From contig CAYPTB010000014.1 of the NCBI GenBank assembly GCA_964413535.1, positions 1 through 45,533 of the forward strand: a stretch of 45,533 nucleotides of DNA. The letters run 5' to 3'. This DNA comes from CAYPTB01 sp964413535. GTDB taxonomy: Bacteria > Planctomycetota > UBA1135 > GCA-002686595. The translations under genes and the position numbers were made by a program. Under the pieces are notes generated by a model. The model had not been told where the DNA came from. It ran no database searches and saw only the letters and a list, made by a program, of their open reading frames with translations. Each line of letters opens with the position of its first letter. Position 1 is the stretch's first letter. Positions 25,509 to 34,628 of this stretch are shown here, one piece after another.

Positions 25509-27199
25509 CGGTCGCTCTCGATCCGTCCGCCGAAGAGATCGGCGACTTCTTGGGTGAACTCGTCCTTGGCCTCCGGCGGTGGCGGCGTCGCTCGGACGAA
25601 AGAAACCTCGGTCTCGCTACCGGTGGCGTTCTTGAAGGCGCGTGCGAGCACGCCCAGGTTGCGGCGTCCCTCCAGCATCTTTGCCTCGCGCGAGGTCAAG
25701 GCTTCGAGTCTCAAGACGGCTCGACCGCCCTCGAGAACCTCGAGCTTCGCGCGCAAGCGAAGCACCCCGGCCAGGGAATCGTTCGATTCCCCGAGTCCGG
25801 CCAGCACGCGATCCCAGATCGCGCGCGGGCTCGCTCGCGAGCCCGACCCTTCGCTCGCACGCGAGCCCGGCGCGTCGCTCGCGAGGACGGGGACCGCCTC
25901 CGTCGCAGCACCCACCTCTTCGGAGCGCGGTGCCGACGAGACCGCTTTCACGGTGGGTCGTTCGTCGTGTCGAGCTCCCTTGCCGCCTTCGGCATTCGGG
26001 GGCGGCGTCGGCACGAGCTCACCGATCGGCGGCGCGCCTGCAGGCGCCGGGGGAACCGTTCCCGCGCCGAGTCGCGACTCGAGACGGAGCAGTCGCTCGG
26101 CGAGCTCCGCCAGCGCGATGCTCGCCTCCGGCCGACACAATTCGAGTAGCGCGACCTCCAGGATCACCCGTTCGTGCCCGGGGACGAGGCGCATGCGCTC
26201 GCGCGCGTGCAAGAGCTCTTCGATCCAGATCGCGAGCGTCTCATACGACAACCGCGCTGCGCGCGAACGAATACGGACATCGGGTGGCATCCCGAGGATG
26301 GGGCTGTCGGCGCCGCACAGGGAGACGACGAGGCAGGTCCGCAGGTGGTCGAGAATGGAGGAGAGGACATCACCTTCGTCGCCGGAAGAGTCCGCCAGGG
26401 CCGTGACGACGCCTGCGCGGTCGTGCGCTTCCACGCACGCCAAGAGGGCGTCGATCTCCTGCGTCCCGCGCTCGCCGCCGAGACGCGCGACGTCGTCGAG
26501 CGACGGACTTTCCCCCACCAGCGCGATGAGCTGGTCCAAGAGCGACAGAGCGTCTCGCAGTCCGCCGTGGGCTCGCCGTGCGAGTTCCTCCAGGACGCCC
26601 GGTTGCGGAGTCAATCCCTCCATGCCCGATACCTCGACCAGACGGGCGGAGATCCGTGCCTCCGAGATCGGCGCCAGGCGCAGGATCTGGCAGCGCGATT
26701 GGATCGTCTCGAGAACCTTGTGCAGCTCAGTCGTCGCGAACAGGAACTTCACGTGCGGCGGCGGCTCCTCGAGCGTCTTCAGCAGGGCATTGAAGGCCGC
26801 CTTCGAGAGCATGTGCACCTCGTCGACGAGGTAGACCTTGAAGCGCGCGCGCATCGGCGCGTAAGCAGCTTGGCCGCGTAGGTCGCGGATGTTGTCGACC
26901 CCCGTGTGGGAGGCGGCGTCGATCTCGAGCAGATCGGCCTCGGCGCCGTCCTCGGCCGCGAGGCAACGCTCGCACTCGCAGCAGGGTTCCGCTGCCGGTC
27001 CGCGCTCGCAGTTGAGGGCCTTGGCAAAGATGCGCGCCAGAGTGGTCTTGCCCGTCCCGCGCGGTCCGCAGAACAGATAGGCGTGGCCGACCCGCTCGTC
27101 CTCGAGGGCGCCTTGCAGCACGCCGATCGCATCCTCTTGCCCGACCACGTCGCGGAAGATGCGCGGGCGGTACTTTCTCGCCAGGACGAGGTAGGTCAT
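25505..27199 (-). CDS. dnaX: DNA polymerase III subunits gamma/tau
   Basis: This 564-residue clamp-loader ATPase has Walker A GPRGTGKTT (45-53), zinc-binding cysteines (C64, C73, C76, C79), DEVH (126-129, Walker B) and SRC (168-170, arginine finger). Residues after about 380 form a Pro/Ala/Glu-rich linker, and about 460-564 form a tau-like C-terminal domain. I did not see an A-rich slippery heptamer of the E. coli kind, so separate gamma production is not indicated. It is the first gene of dnaX-ybaB-recR. Confidence 0.95.
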   Translation of the reverse strand: MTYLVLARKYRPRIFRDVVGQEDAIGVLQGALEDERVGHAYLFCGPRGTGKTTLARIFAKALNCERGPAAEPCCECERCLAAEDGAEADLLEIDAASHTGVDNIRDLRGQAAYAPMRARFKVYLVDEVHMLSKAAFNALLKTLEEPPPHVKFLFATTELHKVLETIQSRCQILRLAPISEARISARLVEVSGMEGLTPQPGVLEELARRAHGGLRDALSLLDQLIALVGESPSLDDVARLGGERGTQEIDALLACVEAHDRAGVVTALADSSGDEGDVLSSILDHLRTCLVVSLCGADSPILGMPPDVRIRSRAARLSYETLAIWIEELLHARERMRLVPGHERVILEVALLELCRPEASIALAELAERLLRLESRLGAGTVPPAPAGAPPIGELVPTPPPNAEGGKGARHDERPTVKAVSSAPRSEEVGAATEAVPVLASDAPGSRASEGSGSRASPRAIWDRVLAGLGESNDSLAGVLRLRAKLEVLEGGRAVLRLEALTSREAKMLEGRRNLGVLARAFKNATGSETEVSFVRATPPPPEAKDEFTQEVADLFGGRIESDR

Positions 27200-27393
27200 G
27201 AGCAGGAGCCGATTCTATCGGGTCGAGCACCCGGGAAACGCGCGAGCGCGGGAGTGGGTCCGGGCTTCCTGCACATGGACTCCTGTCCTTAGGGCTGCTC
27301 CGTTCCCGGCCTGACCCGGTTCGAACCGAGGCCATTGCGGGGCCCGAACCCAGTCCAGCGCTCGCGCGTCGATTTGGAGAAGGTGGAGGAAGG

Positions 27394-27483
27394 TGGCGGA
27401 GAGGGCGGGATTTGAACCCGCGATGCCGTTTCCGACATACACGCTTTCCAAGCGTGCTCCTTCAGCCGCTCGGACACCTCTCC
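27394..27483 (-). tRNA. tRNA-Ser(GGA)
   Basis: This 90-base class II tRNA has acceptor stem GGAGAGG/CCTCTCC (27477-27483 on the 5' side), anticodon stem CACGC/GCGTG with loop TTGGAAA (anticodon GGA), a long variable arm, T stem GCGGG/CCCGC with TTCAAAT, and an encoded 3' CCA. It reads UCC and UCU. Confidence 0.97.
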
Positions 27484-27498
27484 GCGAGAGCCGTGCTC

Positions 27499-27528
27499 CG
27501 ACTGTCGGTGGTTCGCCACCGACCGTCG
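27499..27528. repeat. Hairpin between the two tRNA-Ser genes
   Basis: GTCGGTGG (27504-27511), TTCG loop, CCACCGAC (27516-27523), extended by CGAC/GTCG with one mismatch, gives a 12-pair stem. On the minus strand the loop is CGAA. It sits in the 58-base spacer between the tRNA-Ser genes. It could be a processing signal or a weak terminator for the upstream tRNA. No T-run follows. Confidence 0.6.
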
Positions 27529-27541
27529 AGCCCTTGTGGGA

Positions 27542-27631
27542 TGGCGGAGAGGGAGGGATTTGAACCCCCGGTGCCCGTTAGGACACGCTGGTTTTCGAAA
27601 CCAGTCCATTCAGCCGCTCTGGCACCTCTCC
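27542..27631 (-). tRNA. tRNA-Ser(CGA)
   Basis: This 90-base class II tRNA has acceptor stem GGAGAGG/CCTCTCC, anticodon stem CTGGT/ACCAG with loop TTCGAAA (anticodon CGA), a long variable arm and an encoded CCA. It reads UCG. It is probably cotranscribed with tRNA-Ser(GGA), 58 bases downstream. Confidence 0.97.
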
Positions 27632-27743
27632 CTGGCGGCCGACCCCGAGCTTCGCGCCGGAGCGCGGAAGCGACCCCGCACTCGCGCGCGGGCAAGGTCG
27701 ACCGTGGACGCAATTGCCGTCGCCACGCGGCGACGGGGCCTCG

Positions 27744-28262
27744 CTACTTCCTCTTGCTTCGAAAGAACGATCGAAGGAGCTCGCGCGACTCCGCCGCGAG
27801 CACACCTTCGCGCAGGATCGCGCGGTGATTCGCACGCGGATCGTCGAGCACCTGCCCGAGCGACACGCACCCACCGAACTTGGGATCTCGCACACCCCAT
27901 GTCACGCGGTCGACGCGCGCGTGCAAGAGCGCTCCTGCGCACATGAAGCAGGGCTCCACGGTGCAGTAGACCTCGGCTCCTCGTAGCCGAGGGAGTCCGA
28001 GCTCGCGCACGGCCCGCGTCACGACGAGCATCTCGGCGTGCGCCAAGGGATCGTTCCGTTCGACCGTGCGGTTGTGGTCCCGGGTCACGACCTCGTCCCC
28101 GAGGACCAAGCACGCTCCGACGGGAACCTCGTCCCGCTCGAAGGCTCGGCGAGCCTCCTCGAGGGCCACGGCCATGAAGCGGGCCTCGCGCTCGCCCGCG
28201 CCCGGGAACTCCTGGGCAGTCAACGGCTCCGAAGTCACGGCCACACGTCGTCTCGTTCTCAA
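27744..28262 (-). CDS. tadA: tRNA adenosine(34) deaminase TadA
   Basis: This up-to-172-residue zinc deaminase turns A34 of tRNA-Arg(ACG) into inosine. It has HAE (75-77) and PCFMC (104-108), the zinc and proton-shuttle residues of the family, plus the VPVGACLVLGDEVVTRDHN region. The start is uncertain: TTG 28262 is the longest, and GTG or ATG 28175 codons are alternatives; the conserved helix begins about EREARFMAVALEEA. Its substrate tRNA gene lies 68 bases upstream (28331-28407). Confidence 0.93.
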   Translation of the reverse strand: MRTRRRVAVTSEPLTAQEFPGAGEREARFMAVALEEARRAFERDEVPVGACLVLGDEVVTRDHNRTVERNDPLAHAEMLVVTRAVRELGLPRLRGAEVYCTVEPCFMCAGALLHARVDRVTWGVRDPKFGGCVSLGQVLDDPRANHRAILREGVLAAESRELLRSFFRSKRK

Positions 28263-28330
28263 GGATGGCGATCGGCCTCTGCTGCCTCGTCGATCGCAGA
28301 TCGAACGCGGGACCGCACGGCCGTGAGGGC

Positions 28331-28407
28331 TGGTACACCCAAGAGGACTCGAACCTCTAACCTTCTGATCCGTAGTCAGATGCTCTATCCAATTGAGCTA
28401 TGGGTGC
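28331..28407 (-). tRNA. tRNA-Arg(ACG)
   Basis: 77 bases. Acceptor stem GCACCCA/TGGGTGT (first pair G-U), D arm GCTC/GAGC, anticodon stem TCTGA/TCAGA with loop CTACGGA (anticodon ACG), T arm AGAGG-TTCGAGT-CCTCT, discriminator A and encoded CCA. After deamination of A34 it would read CGU, CGC and CGA. It is next to tadA, the enzyme that acts on it. Confidence 0.97.
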
Positions 28408-28419
28408 ACGGGGCCGAGG

Positions 28420-28449
28420 GTTGTAGCCCCCGGCCCGCGCCCCTGTCAA
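28420..28449 (-). promoter_or_regulatory. Promoter of tRNA-Arg(ACG)
   Basis: On the minus strand a perfect TTGACA (28444-28449) is followed by an 18-base spacer and TACAAC (28420-28425, 4 of 6 to TATAAT). The tRNA 5' end is 12 bases farther, which fits a start just upstream of the mature tRNA. Probably the same transcript runs on into tadA. Confidence 0.6.
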
Positions 28450-28606
28450 GCGAGCCTTCGGACGGATCGAGTGCAGTACCGCGGGATCTTCTGCCGCGTG
28501 GAATCCACGGCGCGAGTCGGTAGGCTTTGCCGTGCTTCCCGAGGCTTTGCGCGAAGCGAGCCGAACCGAGAGGGATTCCGCCGCTCTCCGTGCAGGAAGG
28601 AGCCCC

Positions 28607-29623
28607 ATGAGCAGCGCACCTCTGCCCCGCAACCTGATCCGACTGCGTGACCTCAGCCTGCAGGACCTGGACCTCGTCCTGGAGCGGGCTCGCAGCCTGA
28701 AGCAGAACCCGGCGCCCGGCGAACTGGCCGGTCTGACGGTGGGATTGCTCTTCTTCCGCGGCTCCTTGCGCACCCGCATCTCGCTCGAAGTGGCGATGCA
28801 CCAGCTCGGCGGCAACACGATCGAGCTCACGGCTTCGAGTGACTTCTGGGACCTGGAGGTGCGCGAGGGCGCCGTGATGGACGGGCGACCGCCGGAGCAC
28901 ATCCGCGACGCCGCCGCCGTCCTCTCGCGCTACGTGGACGCTCTCGCGGTGCGTCCGTCGACGGTCGGGAAGTCCTGGGACGTGGACCGTCGCGACGACG
29001 AGATCCATTCCTGGGCGCGGCATGCAACCGTACCCGTGATCAACCTCGAGAGCGCCCTGTGGCACCCCCTGCAGGCCCTCGCGGACCGCACCACCCTGCA
29101 CGAAGAACTCGGGGAACTCGCCGGGAAACGCATCGCGCTCGTGTGGGTCCATTCGCCCGAGCCCGCCTCGAAGGCCGTCCCCCATTCGGTGCTCGACATC
29201 GCCGTTCGCGACCGCATGGACGTGCGTATCGCGCATCCGCCGGGATTCGAGCTCGATGCCGGCGTGCTGGCCGAGGCGGAAAGGACCGCGGCGGAAAACG
29301 GCTGCGAAGTGCGGACGGGGCTCTCGCTGGAAGAGGCGGTGGAAGGAGCGCACGTGGTGTACGCGCGCTCGTGGCAGTCGCTCGGCGCCTACGGGAACGC
29401 GACCTTGGAGGCCAGCCGGCGCTCGCGCGTCAAGGACTGGAAGGTCGACGACGCCTTGCTCGACCGGTCCGCGGACGCGCGGTTCATGCACGCGATGCCC
29501 ATTCGGCGCAACATCGAGGTCACCGACCTCGTGCTCGATGGTCCGCGCTCACTCGTCTACCGTCAGGCGGAGAATCGACTACACACGCAGAAGGCGCTGC
29601 TCTTGCACCTCCTCTCGCGCTGA
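28607..29623 (+). CDS. N-acylornithine carbamoyltransferase, probably N-succinylornithine type
   Basis: This 338-residue member of the N-acetyl/N-succinylornithine carbamoyltransferase group (arginine synthesis through acylated intermediates) has FRGSLRTRISLE (50-61), GAVMDGRPPEHI (88-99), MPIRRNIEVTD and AENRLHTQKA. These match that group, including its VMDG..EH loop, rather than plain OTCase. The residue that is Glu92 in Xanthomonas acetylornithine enzyme aligns with Pro96 here, as in the Bacteroides succinylornithine enzyme (Pro90). HCLP of the family reads HAMP. ATG 28607 has AGGAAGG upstream. It is followed 25 bases later by dnaE. Confidence 0.85.
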   Translation: MSSAPLPRNLIRLRDLSLQDLDLVLERARSLKQNPAPGELAGLTVGLLFFRGSLRTRISLEVAMHQLGGNTIELTASSDFWDLEVREGAVMDGRPPEHIRDAAAVLSRYVDALAVRPSTVGKSWDVDRRDDEIHSWARHATVPVINLESALWHPLQALADRTTLHEELGELAGKRIALVWVHSPEPASKAVPHSVLDIAVRDRMDVRIAHPPGFELDAGVLAEAERTAAENGCEVRTGLSLEEAVEGAHVVYARSWQSLGAYGNATLEASRRSRVKDWKVDDALLDRSADARFMHAMPIRRNIEVTDLVLDGPRSLVYRQAENRLHTQKALLLHLLSR

Positions 29624-29648
29624 CCTCGAGGGCGCCCCGCGACTGCCC

Positions 29649-32600
29649 ATGGCCACGAACGAGTTCGTCCACCTCCATGTCCATTCGGAGTACAGCCTGC
29701 TCGACGGGGCGAACCGGATCACGGACCTGGTGCGCAGCTGTGTCGCGGACGGACAGCGGGCTCTCGCGCTCACCGACCACGGCAACATGTTCGGAGGCGT
29801 CGAGCTGTACGAGAAGTGCCGCGCGGCAGAGATCAAACCGATCCTCGGCTGCGAGGTGTACATCGCTCGGGATTCGCGGCTCAAGCCGCACAGCAAGCTC
29901 GACAACCCCTACACGCACCTGACGCTCCTCGCGCGCAACGAGGAGGGCTTCCGCAACCTGATCAAACTCGCCTCGATCTCCTACGTCGAGGGCTATCACA
30001 CGCGTCCGCGGATCGACAAAGAGGTCCTGCACCGCCACGGGCGCGGCATCACTTGTCTCTCCGGCTGCTTGTCGGGCGAGCTCAATCGGCTGTTCCTGCG
30101 CGAGCAGGAGGAAGAGGCCGCGCGCGTCGCGGCGGAGCTCGCGGACGTATTCGGGCCCGACCATTTCTGGCTGGAGCTCCAGCGGAACGGTCTCGAGATC
30201 CAATCGCGCGCGAACGAGGCCATGGTGCGCCTCCACCAGCGCACGGGGATCCCGCTCGTCGCCACGAACGACATCCACTACCTGCGCCACGAGGACTGCG
30301 CGGTGCAGGACGTGCTCCTGTGCATCAACACGGGAGCGAAGCGCTCGGACGAGAAGCGTTTCAAGATGGACACCGACACGCTGTTCTTCAGAACGGCGGC
30401 CGAGATGAGCGAGGTCTTCCGGGACATCCCCGAGGCCGTCCGCAACACGCTCGACGTGGCGGAGCAAGTGGATCTCGAGATCGAGTTCGGGAAGTACCAC
30501 TTGCCCGTGTTCTCGACCGGCGCGGGCGAGACGCCTGACGAGCTCTTCGACCGCTTGTGCGAGGAGGGACTGCGGCGGCTCTATCCTCCCGAAGCGGGTT
30601 CTGGTGCGCGCGAACGGCTCGCCTCCGAGAAGCAGGTCATTCGGGAGATGGGTTTCGTCTCCTACTTCCTGATCGTCTGGGACCTCGTCCGCTGGGCGCG
30701 CGAGCAGAAGATCCCCGTCGGCCCCGGTCGCGGTTCGGCGGCGGGGTCGATCGTCGCCTACTGCCTCGGCATCACGCGAGTGGATCCGCTGCGGTACGAC
30801 CTGCTCTTCGAGCGTTTCTTGAACAGCGCGCGCGTGTCGATGCCCGACATCGACATCGATTTCTGCAAGGAAGGCCGCGAGCGGGTCCTCGCGTACACGC
30901 GCGAGAAGTACGGAAGCGAGAACGTGGCGCAGATCGTCACCTTCGGGACGATGGCGTCGCGCACGGTCGTTCGCGACGTCGGTCGCGTGCTCGACCTACC
31001 GCTGCGCGACGTCGACCGGATCGCGAAGATGATCCCCGCGGGGCCGGCCGCCCCTTCGCTCGCCGTCGCGCTGGAACAGGATCAGGACCTGTCCAGCCTG
31101 CGCGCCGGGAACCCCGACCTCACCGAGCTCTTCCATTATTCGGTGAAGCTCGAGGGCATGGCGCGCCACATCTCCACGCACGCCGCAGGCGTGGTCATCG
31201 CGGACAAGCCGATCGACCACTACGTTCCGTTGTGCACGCACGACGGCGAGGTCGCGACCCAGTGGACGGCTCCGCAGCTCGAGGCCCTGGGACTCCTCAA
31301 GATGGACTACCTGGGGCTGCGGACGCTGACGATCATCGACCGCACGCTCGCGAACATTGCGAAGCAGGGCGGCGCCTTGCCCGACGTCGACTGCCTGCCC
31401 GAGGGCGACCCGGCGACCTACGCCATGCTCATGGCGGGAGACACCCTGGGGGTCTTCCAGCTCGAATCCGAGGGTATGCGCAAGCTCCTGGCGCGTCTCA
31501 AGCCGGACTGCTTCGAGGACCTCATCGCCGTCCTCGCGCTCTATCGGCCGGGACCGCTCGAGTCCGGGATGGACGAGATGTTCATCCGCCGCAAGCACGG
31601 TCTCGAGGACATCGACTACCCCCACCCCTGCTTGGAGTCGATTCTGAGGGACACCTACGGGTGCCTCGTCTACCAGGAGCAGGTGATGCTCATCGCGAAC
31701 GAACTCGCGAGCTTCACCCTGAACGACGCCGACAGCCTGCGCAAGGCGATGGGCAAGAAGAAGCCCGAGATCATGAAGAAGTTCTCGGCGCAGTTCCTGG
31801 AAGGCGCTCGGGCGAACGGGTGCGCCATGTCCGTCGCGCAGGAGACTTGGGAGAACATCGTCAAGTTCGGCGGCTACGGCTTCAACAAGTCGCACTCGAC
31901 GGCTTACGCGATGATCACCTACCAGACCGCCTACCTGAAGGCGAACCACCGCTCGGCCTTCCTCGCCGCGAACATGTCGTGCGAGATGCACGATTCGGAC
32001 AAGATCAAGGCGTTCATGGACGACGCTCGGCGCAGCCTCATCACGGTCCTGCCGCCGGACGCATCGGTGTCCCGCTGGGAGTTCGAGCCCGAAGGTGAAG
32101 GGATCCGCTTCGGCTTCGGCGCGATCAAGGGCACCGGCGAGAAGGCGATACGCGCACTCGTCGAGCACCGCAAGTCGATGTCGTCCACGCCGACCCTCTT
32201 CGCGCTGTGTCAGGAAGTGGATTCGGCCGAGATGACGCGCTTGACCTGGGAAGCGCTGATCAAAGCCGGGGCCTTCGACTTCATGGGCCACGACCGCGGA
32301 GCCGTCCTCGCATCCCTCGACCGAGCCCTGGCCGAGGGAACGCGAGCCGCCCAGGACCGGCGGGCGGGGCAGGGGGCTCTGTTCGGGGGAGCCCTCGAAG
32401 CCGACGACGACGGCTCGGCCAAGTCGGACGGGATCGACCCCTCCAACGCGTTCGATCGAGAGACCGCTCTGCGCGCGGAGTACGAGGTCCTCGGCTTCTA
32501 CCTCTCGGGTCACCCCTTGGACGAGCGGGCGGGACTGTTCCGCATGCTGTCCACCACTTCGTCACGCGAACTCGCGGACAAATCGGGCGGGACATCGGTC

Positions 32601-33098
32601 GTCATCGCCGGGCTCGTCCTTTCGAAGTCGGAAACCGTCGTGAAGAAGGGGCGATCGGCGGGCCAGAAGATGGCTCGCTTCCAACTGGAAGATCTCGAGG
32701 GCGCTGTGAGCGTCACGTGCTTCCCCCGCACCTACGAGACGTGCCGGGAGCGCATCGTCGAGGGCGCCGTGATCGTGTGCGTGGGCAAGGCCGACGAGTC
32801 CGAGGAGCCTGCCATGCTCCTCGACGAAGTGCTCGAGGTCGACGAGGCCATCGCCCGCTTCGAGGGCGGCTTGGTGGTCAACGTCGGACCCGAGGACGCC
32901 GGGCTGCTGCCCCGCCTGAAGGAGGTCCTCGCGCGCCACAAGGGCTCCAGGCAACTCTTCCTCGAGGTCGACGGGCTCGACCGGCGAACGCGACGCGTAC
33001 GGGCCGGAAAGGACGTGCGAGTGGCGATCAGTGCCGGCCTAGCACGCGAGGTCGACGAACTCCTGGGAGCCGGACGCGTCCGACTCGCGCGCATCTGA
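29649..33098 (+). CDS. dnaE: DNA polymerase III alpha subunit
   Basis: This 1149-residue replicative polymerase starts at ATG 29649, where the PHP domain begins. The PHP domain keeps its putative metal ligands: HLHVHSEYS (8-16), LTDHGN (41-46), EGYHTRPRID and NDIHYL. That suggests a folded, possibly metal-binding PHP domain. The polymerase core has VGPGRGSAAGS and PDIDIDF with Asp400, Asp402 and Asp404. The C-terminal part has helix-hairpin-helix and OB-fold regions (VVIAGLVLSKSETVVKKG, then FQLEDLEGAVSVTCFP). Only the upstream carbamoyltransferase shares its direction. The stop is 68 bases from the rplQ stop, and the genes converge. Confidence 0.96.
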   Translation: MATNEFVHLHVHSEYSLLDGANRITDLVRSCVADGQRALALTDHGNMFGGVELYEKCRAAEIKPILGCEVYIARDSRLKPHSKLDNPYTHLTLLARNEEGFRNLIKLASISYVEGYHTRPRIDKEVLHRHGRGITCLSGCLSGELNRLFLREQEEEAARVAAELADVFGPDHFWLELQRNGLEIQSRANEAMVRLHQRTGIPLVATNDIHYLRHEDCAVQDVLLCINTGAKRSDEKRFKMDTDTLFFRTAAEMSEVFRDIPEAVRNTLDVAEQVDLEIEFGKYHLPVFSTGAGETPDELFDRLCEEGLRRLYPPEAGSGARERLASEKQVIREMGFVSYFLIVWDLVRWAREQKIPVGPGRGSAAGSIVAYCLGITRVDPLRYDLLFERFLNSARVSMPDIDIDFCKEGRERVLAYTREKYGSENVAQIVTFGTMASRTVVRDVGRVLDLPLRDVDRIAKMIPAGPAAPSLAVALEQDQDLSSLRAGNPDLTELFHYSVKLEGMARHISTHAAGVVIADKPIDHYVPLCTHDGEVATQWTAPQLEALGLLKMDYLGLRTLTIIDRTLANIAKQGGALPDVDCLPEGDPATYAMLMAGDTLGVFQLESEGMRKLLARLKPDCFEDLIAVLALYRPGPLESGMDEMFIRRKHGLEDIDYPHPCLESILRDTYGCLVYQEQVMLIANELASFTLNDADSLRKAMGKKKPEIMKKFSAQFLEGARANGCAMSVAQETWENIVKFGGYGFNKSHSTAYAMITYQTAYLKANHRSAFLAANMSCEMHDSDKIKAFMDDARRSLITVLPPDASVSRWEFEPEGEGIRFGFGAIKGTGEKAIRALVEHRKSMSSTPTLFALCQEVDSAEMTRLTWEALIKAGAFDFMGHDRGAVLASLDRALAEGTRAAQDRRAGQGALFGGALEADDDGSAKSDGIDPSNAFDRETALRAEYEVLGFYLSGHPLDERAGLFRMLSTTSSRELADKSGGTSVVIAGLVLSKSETVVKKGRSAGQKMARFQLEDLEGAVSVTCFPRTYETCRERIVEGAVIVCVGKADESEEPAMLLDEVLEVDEAIARFEGGLVVNVGPEDAGLLPRLKEVLARHKGSRQLFLEVDGLDRRTRRVRAGKDVRVAISAGLAREVDELLGAGRVRLARI

Positions 33099-33160
33099 TC
33101 GAGAGCGCCGCTTGGCCTCGGGCGAGCCCCGCCATCCAGCGCGTGCTTCCGACGGGCGAG

Positions 33161-33178
33161 GGCGCCCTATTCGGCGCC
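33161..33178. terminator. Small palindrome at the dnaE-rplQ convergence
   Basis: GGCGCC-CTATTC-GGCGCC covers the rplQ stop codon (33167-33169). The stem is 6 pairs with a 6-base loop and works on both strands. No T-run follows on either side, so its role as a bidirectional terminator is only possible. Confidence 0.3.
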
Positions 33179-33553
33179 TTCTTCGTCGCGGGGCGTGCGC
33201 TCGACGAACTCGATGATCGCGCGCGCTCCGTTGTCGCCGAGACGCGGCTTCGCGAGCTTCAGGATGCGCGTGTAGCCGCCCGGCCGATCCTTGAAGCGCG
33301 GGCCGAGCACGTCGAAGAGCTTCGCGAGAGCGTCCTCGTTGCGCAGTCGCGAGAAGGCGAGCCGGCGCCGATGGAGGTCCGGCACCTTCGCCAGCGTGAC
33401 GAGCTTCTCCACGTAGGGGCGCAACGCCTTGGCCTTCGGCACCGTCGTCACGATGCGTTCGTGCTCGATCAATGCTGAAGCCATGTTGCGAGTCATCGCG
33501 ATGCGATGGCTCGTCCTCCGGCCCAGCTTCCAACCAGCGACCTTGTGTCTCAT
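33167..33553 (-). CDS. rplQ: 50S ribosomal protein L17
   Basis: This 128-residue L17 has the start MRHKVAGWKLGRRTSHRIA, then MASALIEHERIVTTVPKAKALRPYVEKLVTLAK and the GGYTRILKLAKPRLGDNG end. It is the last gene of the supercluster, 33 bases after rpoA, with an acidic tail DEEGAE. It converges with dnaE. Confidence 0.97.
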   Translation of the reverse strand: MRHKVAGWKLGRRTSHRIAMTRNMASALIEHERIVTTVPKAKALRPYVEKLVTLAKVPDLHRRRLAFSRLRNEDALAKLFDVLGPRFKDRPGGYTRILKLAKPRLGDNGARAIIEFVERTPRDEEGAE

Positions 33554-33586
33554 CGGGGCGTTCCTACGGCTTCGAGCTCGATCGAA

Positions 33587-34576
33587 TCAGGCGTTCATCC
33601 CGAGGCTGAGACCTGCCTGTGCGAGCTTGCTCTTGATCTCGGTCAGGCTCGTCTTGCCCAGGTTCTTCAAGTTCATCACTTCCTGCTCGGTCAGCGTAGT
33701 GAGGTCCCGAAGGGTCTTCAGGTTGGCGCTGTCCAGGCAGTTTCGCGCCCTGACGGAAAGCTCGAGTTCCGAGATGGGCATGTCGAGCCTTCCGTCGAGC
33801 TCTGTGTCCCGCTGGTGCTCTTGGCGGAAATCGGATTGGGCGGGCGACCCGACGATCAAGCCGTCGTCCTTCGTCTGGTCGAAGAGCACGAACGGATTCA
33901 GGTGCTTGCGATAGATCTTGGCCGCTTCGACGAGAGCTAGCTCGGGAGAAATCGTCCCGTCGGTCCACAGCTCGATCACGAGCCGATCGAAGTTCGTGAA
34001 CTTGCCCACGCGCGTCGCCTCGACCGAGTACCGAACGCGGTGCACGGGCGAATAGATCGAATCGACGGGGATCGTTCCGAGCTCGTGGGAATCGCTGACG
34101 TTCTCCTCGGCGGGCACGTAGCCCCGGCCCTTGCTGACGTCCATGTCGATGGACAGCTCTCGGTCGAGCGTCAGCGTGGCGATGTGCAAGCCCTTGTTGA
34201 TCACTTGGGCGTCACCCGAGCACTCGATGTCGGCCCCTGTCACCTCGCCCTTGCCCTGCTTCCGGATACGGCAAGTGATCTTGTTCTTGCCGAGGTGGCG
34301 GATGCGCAGACGCTTGAGGTTCAGGACGATGTCGGTGACGTCCTCGACGATCCCCTCCAGCGAGGCGAACTCGTGTTCGGCACCCTGGATGCGGATGGCC
34401 GTCACCGCCGTTCCCTCGATGGAGGAGAGGAGAACTCGGCGAAGACCGTTACCGATCGTGTGCCCGAAGCCGCGCTCGAAGGGCTCGACGACGAATCGTC
34501 CGTACTCTTCGGTGAGCGTTTCCTTTTCGGGTTCGACCTTGCTCGGCAGTTCGAAGTTGCGCCAACGGATTCTCAT
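33587..34576 (-). CDS. rpoA: RNA polymerase alpha subunit
   Basis: This 329-residue subunit directs RNA polymerase assembly. The N-terminal dimerisation domain has VEPFERGFGHTIGNGLRRVLLSSIEG and LNLKRLRIRHLG. The C-terminal DNA-binding domain, about 265-329, has MPISELELSVRARNCLDSANL and LKNLGKTSLTEIKSKLAQAGLSLGM, with RARNCL matching the Arg that contacts UP elements. Length is as in E. coli. It lies between rpsD and rplQ, the classical alpha operon order. Confidence 0.97.
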   Translation of the reverse strand: MRIRWRNFELPSKVEPEKETLTEEYGRFVVEPFERGFGHTIGNGLRRVLLSSIEGTAVTAIRIQGAEHEFASLEGIVEDVTDIVLNLKRLRIRHLGKNKITCRIRKQGKGEVTGADIECSGDAQVINKGLHIATLTLDRELSIDMDVSKGRGYVPAEENVSDSHELGTIPVDSIYSPVHRVRYSVEATRVGKFTNFDRLVIELWTDGTISPELALVEAAKIYRKHLNPFVLFDQTKDDGLIVGSPAQSDFRQEHQRDTELDGRLDMPISELELSVRARNCLDSANLKTLRDLTTLTEQEVMNLKNLGKTSLTEIKSKLAQAGLSLGMNA

Positions 34577-34628
34577 GGTTCAGCTTGCTCTCACGCTTGT
34601 CGCTTCGGTCCGCAGGGTTGCGCTGGTC

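Noticed and set aside
30996..32513. A minus-strand 505-codon open frame under dnaE
   Set aside because: Antisense to the conserved polymerase core with no family features.
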